Part shown: in pieces, positions 9,948-20,100 of the stretch
Layout: every line of letters begins with the position of its first letter
Numbering within the stretch: position 1 is the stretch's first letter
Assembly (NCBI GenBank): GCA_905221615.1
Contig: CAJNDT010006004.1
Span: forward strand, 377,001-441,000
Length of the DNA stretch: 64,000 bases
Reading direction: 5' to 3'
Source of the DNA: Symbiodinium sp. CCMP2592
Taxonomy: Eukaryota; Sar; Dinophyceae; Suessiales; Symbiodiniaceae
The notes under the pieces: generated by a model
Database searches by the model: none
Seen by the model: only the letters and a program-made list of their open reading frames with translations
Told to the model about the DNA's origin: nothing
Position numbers and translations under genes: made by a program

Positions 9948-12900
9948 ATGTCCTTCATCGGTGAACGTCGGAGTACCTTGGTGACCTTCGTAGCTCACCC
10001 TACAGGCGTCTGGTGTGAAATGGCTGGGGTTTCATTTCACACTATAGTGCCCAGTTGGCGAGCTTGCGATGGTTACCATATGCTCCTAGACAGGTCTGTA
10101 CAAACAGTGAGCGGCTTAGGCATTACTGTTTCTGTACAGGTCCTCCTGCCCACTCCATCATTCGTCCCTTCGCGCCAGAGCCAACGGCGACATTGGTCTT
10201 TTGCCGTTCCGATTGGCTCAGGGCATTCGTCTTCCTCGCGGAAGATAGAATACCACTGGGTTTGTGGTACTTCTATTCTCCCCTCGCCGGCCACCCAGGC
10301 CATTACTTATCATCAGCCGAATCACAGCAGTGGTTTTGGGTTCAAGCACTCGTTTGATTCTGTGGGACAATGCGCCAACTTTGGCTGCAGCCCAATTTTG
10401 CAGAAAAATTGTAGTGAATCCTCTTTTGCAGGAATGCTAGCGTCATGCACTCTTGCACCAGACAGGCGCCTAAGAAACACATCGGTGGCGCAGGGGTGTT
10501 CGCCTGTCCCTTTCTTGAATGACGCCCTCCTATGTCTCCTTTGTGAGGGTTTTGCCGGCATTTGTCCGCCAATTTTTGGTTTCCTGACGCTTTGTTTGCT
10601 CAGGACCATGTGTAGGCCACTGCGATTGGCCACAAAGCCTGCCGGATGGATTGTTGCAGGTACTTTTTCAGCAGGAAGGTATGGGCCAGCCATTGCACTA
10701 GGGGCTGCAGGGAGCCCACGATACGCTAGCATGAACTGGAAGCCCAGAGTCAAGCATGTTGTTGCAAGACGTCCTACAAGAATAAGCTGGGGTTCCTCTA
10801 TAGGTGCTCGTCTTTGCTCCCTCCTGCTTGGTTGTCTTTCATGCCCTGCCGGCTGCACGCCTGCAGGACATCAGGGACTGCTAGCTTGCAGTGATTGGGC
10901 GCCATTCCTGCAAGGCCCTGCATTTGTGCTGGAACAGCCAGTTGAAGGTATCAAGCAGTCGCGGATACCTGCCAACCCACAGCATGCACCAGGACAAAGG
11001 CTGCCACACCAGCCAAGTAATCAAGTGCCTTACTACATGCCAGAGCACTTGCCCACGACTGCGACGCCACACATTATGACACCACACCCTGCAGGCCCAG
11101 GCGTTCATGCCAATGCCGAAGAAACCCCTGCTGGGACCAGACCAGATGTCATCCATGCAACATTTGTGGTACTAGCAGTCGATTATGTGCCCGAAGTAGT
11201 CTCCATAGCACTTCGAGCGCCAGCGACTGTCCAAGGGGCACTAGATGGGGTTGCAGAGGCCAGAGATGACATCAAGGAGGCCCTGCTGCCGCAGCTACAT
11301 GTCGTGCAACCGCAGCCTACCACACATTTCGCCACACTGATTGCACTCCCTGTGTGGTGTGATGCGGAGCCTGTAGTGTGCATCGATGCCACTGCCATCG
11401 ATGGCAGGATGTATGCCACACATCTCCCCTTGAGAGCCAACAAGGAACGTATTTGCAGGGCTGTTGGCTTTGTTGTACCGGAGGCTGTCAATGTCTATGC
11501 CTTTGGGCATCCCGCTCCGATAGGCCAGGACGAATGGATAGACATCCAACCCTCCGGATGCATCTTTGTCGTCAACGCGTGGGATCCAGGTCGAATTGGG
11601 GCCATGCTGTCTGTCATGCTTCTCAGCTCCTTTGGGTGGGAGCTAAGCCCTCGACCGCCAGAACCAGCACTTGCAAGGCGTTTTTGTTGCACCGTGCAAG
11701 ATCGAGGCGCTCACCTCCTCTCTTGGCCACGTCGGCCTGCAAGATACTGGAGGGAGGTGCTTGCTGAGGAATACGGTCTCCGGGAGGACCGCATGACGCT
11801 ACAGCCTGCGAATCCTCAAATTGAGGATGTCAGCTTGCACGGCTTTCCATGCACAGCCGTAGTCGGCATCACCGAAGAAATAAGTGTCATACCCATCCCT
11901 CCCGGTAGGCTCATCCCCAGTGTGAAGGCCTACATTGTCGATGCCAGGCCGATTTTACAGGGAATTCATCTTGAACTCGTTGAGGAAGGGATTGTCGAGT
12001 TCAATGATTTCCATCGAGATTTTACATTTTTCATGCCAGAGGGATTCGAACTGCAAGTCGACAATGTGCACATCAGCGAGGGCAGGATGCACGTTTCCCC
12101 TGGCCAGGTGCTCATAGTCAGCTATGTACGGCCCACTTCCAGCGAGGACAGTGAGTCCGATTCTGGTGACTCTGACTCAGAACCCCCAGGAGGCAGAGAC
12201 GGCGATGAATCTGCTGAACCGGGGTCCGATAATGACGAAGCAATGCAACCTGACCAAAGCGACAGTAGTGGCGAACGTCGGTCACCAGAAGATGGAGACC
12301 ATGACGAACATAGACGCGGCAACACTCCTGATAGGAGCCGCACACCACCGCGTCGGCGTTCGGCAGTGCATGATGACATTGCTGTCAAGCTCTTCCCCAG
12401 CGGAGAGTCCATCTCTACAGATTCCCTGACAGCCACCTGGCCGACGCAGCCGACTATTCTGACTGCCAAGCTGCATGCCGAACCTAAGAGTGACGGACCA
12501 GCCGATGAGCAGACTCTCAGCAACCTTGCTAGAGATGCTGCCAACCTAGGAGGTGCATGGCCGACGCTCACTGGAGAAGGTGACGTAAGGCGGCCGCTCT
12601 CTGCCACCAATCCTGATTCAGAGGGTTCTGTCGAAACTGCTGTAGCTTGGGTGTCGGTTGTTATCTCTGTACCAGGCTATATTTCAGAATTCCTGAGGAT
12701 AGCCGCAACACTGCCTGCCACACCCAGCGAAGTCACAGAGATAGTCCGACAAGAAAGGGATCCTGACAAGGCTGCCTCATTTCCTAGCCTTACTGCCGTC
12801 ACCTCCCAAACAATCTCAGGAGCACTTGTATACGTTGCCGGCCCTCAATGGTCAGATCAGGTCATAGTGCTTCTTGACTTCACCCGTGTTGACGGGAGGC

Positions 12901-14153
12901 TCTATGCCGTACCTTTACCTAGGTACATCAATGCTGCCTACGTTGCCTACCTTGCAGGACGTAGCGTGCAGGAACTGAAAATTTATGTTGGGACGGACAC
13001 GGAGCCACTGCCTGAGGCTTCTCAAGTTGACGTCTACACAGGATGCTGCATCTGCGTTGTCCTCGCAGCTGCCATGCCACCGCCCAATCCTGACTTTTCA
13101 TACCTTGTCAGCAATCCTGCCTTCTGGGATCGGCAGCCTCACATCCCAGATCTGACTGATGATCTCACGTACTGCCTCGCACATGAAACGCACCATGTCT
13201 TAGTACAGGCTAGTCGGGGGCAGCCCACCAGGTACAGGACTGACATTGCCAGGGCTCTTGGTATCTCGGTCGCTGAACTTGTACTGCAGCCTGCTCAGCC
13301 ACGCGTTGCTGATACTACTGTCGACGGCTTTCCGTGTCGGACTGTCATTGCCTCTGCTCGAGAGCATCGAAGTATGCGCTGCCCTGATAAGGTTCTGGTT
13401 TTGGTTGACTGTCGCAGGTTCCTTCAAGGTTGGGTCTCTCTATCCGTAACAAGCGGACATCTGCCCGTTGAAGAGACACTTGCAAGCATTCGTACCCTCG
13501 CCCCGGCACACATACAGATAGGTATCCCAGAAATACCAGTCGGGGCGAATGTTTACCCTGTACATGCCGGACAGGTCCTTGTCGCAGATGTGATGTCACA
13601 TGACCAAACCCGTCCAGTGAATCATCTTGCCGAGCCCCAGGAGCCCAGCGGCGCACCCGACGCCCAAGACGAGATTTCCCCTGCCGGAGGATATCCAACC
13701 GCTTCAGGCACAACGACCCACCCAGATTCTGTCATGCCGTCTCCCGCGCAAGAAGCAGCTGGGACTACTCCGTCAAGAAATACCTCCGACGGGCCAGGGC
13801 CAGAGGGTCAAGGGCCCGATATTGCAAATCAGAGATTCCTTCAGGCAAGATTCCTTGTATGCTCGCCCGAGTACCTGCCTGAAGTCGTCGATGTGCGCCT
13901 CCCGACGCCGAGCAGCGTCGACGATGCATTGCATTCTGTTGAGGCCGCCAGGCATCCACAGGCAAGGCAAAGATTTCCCAGGATCGTGCCAGTGCAGCCA
14001 CAAACCGACATCAAGTTTGCATTCGTGCTTGCATTGCCAGCATGGCCATTCGCAGGGGTAGGGGTTTGCTTTGACAGTCGACGGGTCAATAATAGAATCT
14101 TCTGCCTGGACGCACCCCCGTACCTCGACAGCCAGGCTCGCGGAAATCCCTGA
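9948..14153 (+). CDS. LINE ORF2: large protein with repeated ~320-residue domains
   Basis: 1401 codons from the first ATG after ORF1 (the frame is open further upstream, but there it only shadows ORF1). Residues 1 to ~400 are Ser/Cys/Leu-rich with hydrophobic patches and no recognised domain. Two full copies of a ~320-residue domain follow, at about 11155-12135 and 12645-13600, and a third starts at about 13840. Shared landmarks are a start like (Y)xPEVVxIxL, an (I/L)ALPxW segment, VCID-type and DGRMYA-type strands, and a late LQPAxPxxxDxxxxGFPC motif. Copies are joined by acidic Ser/Asp/Glu-rich and Arg/Pro-rich linkers (SSEDSESDSGDSDSEPPGG). The frame ends at 14153 inside the third copy, which continues one frame over. 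Function is unknown; it matches no LINE domain I know by name. Confidence 0.75.
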   Translation: MSFIGERRSTLVTFVAHPTGVWCEMAGVSFHTIVPSWRACDGYHMLLDRSVQTVSGLGITVSVQVLLPTPSFVPSRQSQRRHWSFAVPIGSGHSSSSRKIEYHWVCGTSILPSPATQAITYHQPNHSSGFGFKHSFDSVGQCANFGCSPILQKNCSESSFAGMLASCTLAPDRRLRNTSVAQGCSPVPFLNDALLCLLCEGFAGICPPIFGFLTLCLLRTMCRPLRLATKPAGWIVAGTFSAGRYGPAIALGAAGSPRYASMNWKPRVKHVVARRPTRISWGSSIGARLCSLLLGCLSCPAGCTPAGHQGLLACSDWAPFLQGPAFVLEQPVEGIKQSRIPANPQHAPGQRLPHQPSNQVPYYMPEHLPTTATPHIMTPHPAGPGVHANAEETPAGTRPDVIHATFVVLAVDYVPEVVSIALRAPATVQGALDGVAEARDDIKEALLPQLHVVQPQPTTHFATLIALPVWCDAEPVVCIDATAIDGRMYATHLPLRANKERICRAVGFVVPEAVNVYAFGHPAPIGQDEWIDIQPSGCIFVVNAWDPGRIGAMLSVMLLSSFGWELSPRPPEPALARRFCCTVQDRGAHLLSWPRRPARYWREVLAEEYGLREDRMTLQPANPQIEDVSLHGFPCTAVVGITEEISVIPIPPGRLIPSVKAYIVDARPILQGIHLELVEEGIVEFNDFHRDFTFFMPEGFELQVDNVHISEGRMHVSPGQVLIVSYVRPTSSEDSESDSGDSDSEPPGGRDGDESAEPGSDNDEAMQPDQSDSSGERRSPEDGDHDEHRRGNTPDRSRTPPRRRSAVHDDIAVKLFPSGESISTDSLTATWPTQPTILTAKLHAEPKSDGPADEQTLSNLARDAANLGGAWPTLTGEGDVRRPLSATNPDSEGSVETAVAWVSVVISVPGYISEFLRIAATLPATPSEVTEIVRQERDPDKAASFPSLTAVTSQTISGALVYVAGPQWSDQVIVLLDFTRVDGRLYAVPLPRYINAAYVAYLAGRSVQELKIYVGTDTEPLPEASQVDVYTGCCICVVLAAAMPPPNPDFSYLVSNPAFWDRQPHIPDLTDDLTYCLAHETHHVLVQASRGQPTRYRTDIARALGISVAELVLQPAQPRVADTTVDGFPCRTVIASAREHRSMRCPDKVLVLVDCRRFLQGWVSLSVTSGHLPVEETLASIRTLAPAHIQIGIPEIPVGANVYPVHAGQVLVADVMSHDQTRPVNHLAEPQEPSGAPDAQDEISPAGGYPTASGTTTHPDSVMPSPAQEAAGTTPSRNTSDGPGPEGQGPDIANQRFLQARFLVCSPEYLPEVVDVRLPTPSSVDDALHSVEAARHPQARQRFPRIVPVQPQTDIKFAFVLALPAWPFAGVGVCFDSRRVNNRIFCLDAPPYLDSQARGNP

Positions 14154-17100
14154 CAGTACGCAAGTTGCCGTCTTTGTCGGCTCCAGGGCCCACGCGCTCC
14201 CCCCGCATACTACCGTGAGAGTTCAGGAAGGCGACATGATCCAGATCTTGCCGATTGGGCACGGCTTTGCCACTGTTGCTGAGCTCGGCGACATGCTTGC
14301 ATCTAGTCATGGGTGGAGTCAAAGCGCCGCTTTGCCTGGTGACTTCAGAGACCATATTTGGCTGCTAGCCGACAATGGCCACCAGAAATTTCTAGTCACA
14401 CCTTCCAGGCGAGCGAGACTCCGACAGGAGGTTGCCGGAGTAGTTGGATGTGCAACATCCGAATTTCTGCTTCGGCATGCATTCCCTACCCTGTACAACC
14501 ACATGCATAGAGGTTCCATCACTAAGGCCATCACACTTGCAACAGCCCGCAATCAAGACGACGTTGACAATGCAGGCGACACTACAGTCTGCTTCCTTGA
14601 TTCTCGGCCAGTTTTGCTAGGTTTTTCCTGGTTGTATGCACCACGTGGTCGAGTTGCACACCAGACCATAATCCATCGACACAGGGATCGATGCCCTGCA
14701 GGTCATGTCCTTGGTTTTTCGGTTGATCAACTTGTGCCGCGCCCGCTGCAGGATGACCTTCAAGTAGTCGACTCACAGGTCGTGACACTCTACTACTTGC
14801 CGGTAGCAGACAGTGAACCCGGCCTCTTACCACCAGGCGACAGCTCCCCACATGATGGGGGAGGACCACATGACCCTCCATTCCAAACTGAGCCTGGCCA
14901 CTCAATGCGGCAAAGGGACACTGGAGAGTCCTATGCTTCTCCTTCTGGAGCCTCTCAAGGCACCCCAGATGCTGGCACAGGCAGCTCCGGTTCCTGCAGG
15001 CGTACTGCTGAGAGGCGCTCCAGCCCACATGCCAAACGTACCGGAGCACATCTCCCTGCTGTATACAGTCGAGTAGTCAAGTGGAATCATGATCGCAGAT
15101 GTCATGTGCACACCTCTGTCCTCCTGCAGCAGATTCTGTTTGGGCTTTTGGGTAGCCTCCTTACGCTCATAACGTTTGTTGGCGTCGGGGCCTTTGGAAC
15201 CCTCCTTTGTGTCACACTTTGTCGCAGACACAATCAATATGGGCGGCCTCCTCGAAGTTTCCTCATCCTCGTCGTCTTTGGCTGTCTTTTTCAGCTTGCA
15301 AATGCCACCAAGTCCTCAGGGCGGACGCAAACTGGCACTTGCATCCTCCTGGATGATAGCCACCAGAGCGCTCACCTCTCCATGCAAGACCCTCCTCAGG
15401 TCGGTCTCATGCTTGGTCGAGCCATACCGACACCATGCAGGGGTCGCCGCATGCCGGGCCTTCCGGAGGCGCCTGTTGTCACAGAACCGCTTGACATCGG
15501 AGAGATAGGTCCAACTCTCCTTGAGGACAGTGTCAAGCGTCCAGATTCTCGAGCATACTTCAATGCTTCTACTCTGCTCGCGACACTTGTCGAGCACTTT
15601 CAGGAGCAAGGAGCCATTGCCGCAGACAATGGCCGTGTTCAGAAGCACTGCCATTTGTCTCTGACAGATGCGATACCTGTCAGCTCACACCAGCAAAATG
15701 TGCTGTCCCTGCGGAAGATCTTACCTCTTCCCACGCCTGCAGATGCCAATGATTGGCTCGACAACGACTGGAGAGCTTTGATCCACCCCAGTCTCATCTC
15801 CGCCAAGTTCCTGCACCAGATCCTTGCCATCCCTCTGTGGCATCGCAATCGAGGTGAAGGAGCCATCAAGGAAGTCATGATTTTCACTGATGGCTCGGCC
15901 TCTACCACACCATTTGATATTGCTCCATGCTCATGGGCGTTCACTGTCTGGATATTGACAGAATCCGGACTGCGCTTTTATGGTGCGGCAGCGGGACAAG
16001 CCATGCCCACTGCAGCCCCGTACCATATAGGAGAGGTTGGTAACACTGCCTTGACAGGCGAGTTATTAGCGCTCTCATGGGCCATTGTGTGGGCCATCGA
16101 GTTCGGACAACCATTTGGTGCCCCCATAGCTTTTTACTATGATGCTGAGGCAGCTGGAAAGAGCATTTTTGGGGAATGGCGACCAGTCTCATATCCCCAT
16201 CACGATAGAGGGGTCACGGTTGTAGATTTTGCCTCCTCCCTTAGGCAGTATCTTCAAAGGGTTTGTGACATCCGTCATCGTCATGTGAAAGGGCACTCAG
16301 GAGCTCTCGGTAATGAGGCCACAGATGCTGTTGCCAAGACCGCACGGCGTAAAGCCTATGTCGCCGATGCCACGTGCTTGCCATCGTGGCCTGCAGAGCT
16401 GTTTGCCCACCCACTGCTGAAATGGACATGGATGCTCGCTGCGAATGGCCCGGATGTTCCAACTCTTTTTGCTCTAGAGTCGGAAGCAGTGCGCCTTCGT
16501 GACAGACCCGTACATCCCACAGTTGCACCCAAACTTGGGATAACTCAGGTTACGCCTCCTAAAGGCCGAATTGATTTCAGCCTCACAGTTGTTTCCTTCA
16601 ATGTCCTTACGCTTAAGGATGTCAAAGGTAAGACTGGACCTGTCCCTGCCGGTATGATGCTCATGGGTCGACGGGCAATGCTCAAGCGTGAGTTCGAGCG
16701 ACACAAGCCCCTCTTGATAGGCCTCCAGGAAACACGCCTCCAAGAATCTGTGCTTGCCCCGGACGACCAGTATTACATTTACCAGGCGTCTGCCACTGAT
16801 CGTGGCGTTGGAGGCTGCGCGCTGTGGGTCGCCAAAAAGACCCCTTACGCATGGGCGAGCGGGGAGAAGTTTTATTTCCAAGAACAGCACATTGTCATTG
16901 CCGGACATTCTTCCCGGCATTTGTGCGCTTCCATCATTGCGCCACATCTTCGACTCTTCGTTATCGTTGCCCATGCTCCCTCTTTAGCCAATCACCCACG
17001 TAGTGAAGTCATTGAGTTTTGGCAACAACGGGCTTCCGACATATCTCGTCGCCCGGATGGTACGCAATGCATTCTTCTCGTAGACGCCAACTCACAGGTT

Positions 17101-20100
17101 GGCGATGTCGAGTCAGAGCACATATCCAATCATGATGCAGAGCCGGAAAACGATGCCGGCGTGCTGTTCCATCATTTTCTAGCACAAACATCGCTGTTTC
17201 TTCCTGCGACCTTTGAGGGGGTCCACACCGGGGGCAGCCACACTTGGAGGTCCTGCCTAGGACAGACCCACCGCATAGATTACGTAGGGCTGCCAACTGT
17301 TTGGAAGGAGATGAGCATTCGTACACAGGTTTTGCACGGGTTTGAAGCATTACAGCTGCGAGAGGATCACTCGCCGGCTGTTGCGAGCATCCAATTTTGC
17401 AAGCCGGTTACTGATGCACCATACCTCGACTGTCGGCGCAGATGCGTACGTCCGCACCCGGCCGTTTCTGATGAACAGCAGACTGAGCGTCAGGCTCTAC
17501 TGCAAAGCCTTCCGCACTGCCCATGGCACGCCAGTGTCGATCAGCAGTACGCGCACTTTGTGCAACAATGGACCGAGGCTGGTCGTGGCATGACGCCTCC
17601 GACTAGTTCTCGCCCAGTGCAGTGCTACATACAACAAGGCACAGTCGTTACTGCTAGATGGTGCAAAGCCCTACGCACCTACCTCAATGCCGAACGTCAA
17701 GAGCGCCAGCGTCGCTGGCTTCTAATCGGCTTTGCCGCTTTTCGACTGCTTCGTGACCACGAGGCTTTTGCTAGTCCGGCCCACGAAGCCGCGGACACTT
17801 GGCTGCGCGACATGGACTACAGTGAAGCCATTGCAGTTGCCACTCTGAGGGTGCTATCCAAGGCACTTCGTAGGCGTGTCTCCAATGACAGGATTGCCTA
17901 CCTCAATGGCCTTACTCGTGAGGTCACACTGTGCGACCTCAAACATCCAGCAGATTTATACCGAACAGTTCGGAAGGCATTCCCTACAGCGAAATCATCG
18001 CGTCGCAACGGCCTTAGGCCACTGCCTGCTGTCATGGATCAGGAGGGATGCTTAGTCACCACTCCTGCAGCCAAATCCGAATGCTGGCGTCGACATTTTG
18101 CTGAACAGGAAGCAGGCATGACAATGACGGCGCAGGAATACGTGGAAGCCTTCCCCACCACTGTTGTCGACAAGCCTACTTTTGATCTTCAGTCCGTTCC
18201 ATCGCTGTGTGACCTGGAGTCCATCATTGTGGGATTAAAGGTTCGAAAGGCAGCCGGCCCGGACAACATCTCTGCCGAGTTGCTGAAGATTAGCCCCACA
18301 GTCGCTGCCAGGGCCTTGTTTCCCATTACCTTGAAGACGACTCTGGCTCTTCAAGAGCCAGTTGAGTTCCGCGGAGGGGTTTTATGTTGCCTGGCGAAGA
18401 AGATCGGCTCTTCACTCCAATGTAGCAACTTCAGATCAATCCTCATTTCTTCAATTCCAGCGAAGGTCTATCATAGGCATTTGAGGAACCAACTACTGCC
18501 AGTTCATGCCAGCCACAAGCCGTCACTTCAGATGGGAGCCCTAGGCGGCACAGGCATAGAGGCAGTGGCACTCGCCGCCCGCAGCTTTCAGCTACGTTAC
18601 CATCAGCAACGAAAGCTGTGGGCCCTCGTGTTCGTGGACATTCAGGCAGCCTTCTATAGAATCATTCGCCAGATGCTAGTGCCGCACCGGGACGACGACA
18701 CGCAGCTGCTGGCCCTGTTTCACCGCATGGGTCTACCGTCGGGAGCAATCGACGAACTCCTGGCACAGCTGCATCGGCTTTCGATCTTACCGACATTGGA
18801 TGCGCCGGCACAGCTGACAGCGATGGTTCAGGACATGATGAGAGCGACTTGGTTCAGAGTCGACGCTTACGACGTCCTAACATGGACGGCGTGCGGGTCG
18901 CGCCCCGGCGACCCTGCCGCCGACATTCTATTTGCACTGTCGTTCAGCGCATATCTTCGCACCACGCAGCATGCACTGCAAGATGCGGGCCTAGACCTTG
19001 CAGCCGAAGAAAATGCAGACAGGCATCCATGGGCCAGTGGAGCGGAAGGCGAGACCATTGCCTGCCCTGCCTGGGCAGACGACTTCTTCGTGCCCCAACA
19101 GGGCAACAGTCCAGGCCAGTTAGTTGACAAAGCAGTGCGAGCGACTGGCATTGTCACTTCCAGAGCCACGTCTATCGGCATGCGCTTGACGTTTGCGCCA
19201 ACGAAGACCGCAGTTCTTCTCCCTGCTGGCATTGATTGGTCACAACACTGCGACATATTAGTCCACACTGCCGATGGTCCAGGCCTGACAGTATGGGACT
19301 CCGTCGCACAGGAGGGGCACGTTTTGCCAATCGTACATGCCTACAAGCACCTCGGGGGCATTCTTACTTCGAGCGCGACGCCGAAACCAGACCTTCTGTT
19401 GCGGCGTTCACAGGCCTATGGGGCCGTGCGTTCCTTGAAACGTAAGCTGTTTGGCAATCGCGACATCCCCCTCGCCATCAGGCGAACACTCCTCCATGCT
19501 TTGGCCCTCTCCAGGCTTGTTCACTCTAGTGCGGCTGTCATTTTGCCTGCCGCCATCCATCAGCGTACCTGGGACAGAATGTATGTCGATGCATGGCGGG
19601 CATTGACACCTCGGGTTGCAGAGGACAAATCTGTCCACAGTCTAGAGGTCCTAAGGAAGGCTGCTGCCCCTTCACCGCCACTTGCCCTTGCCAAGGCCAG
19701 AGCTGCCCTCCTACGACAGATAACAACCAATGGACCTGCAGTCCTACGACAATACTTGTTTGATCATTGGTACGGGCACCCTGCCAGCTCTTGGTTCAGA
19801 CAGGTTGAGGCGGACATACACCTTGTCAGCTCCTACCTGCCACAGTTGAAGCCTCTTTTTCAGGGATCGGAGCCCTTACATACCTTGCTTGATGCCCTCG
19901 CTGAGGATGCAACATGGTGGCTCCAGCAGGTAAAAAAGGCACATGGCGTCTTTCAGAAGGGCTTGGCGCAATGGGCCAAAACCGGGTCCATACACTTTGC
20001 GGATGGAGGCGCGGCGGACTCGCAGCAGCTAGAGTCAGCCCCTCGTCCCTACCAGTGTCACCTTTGTCCCGCGGGTTTTCCTTTAAGGAAACACTTAGGG

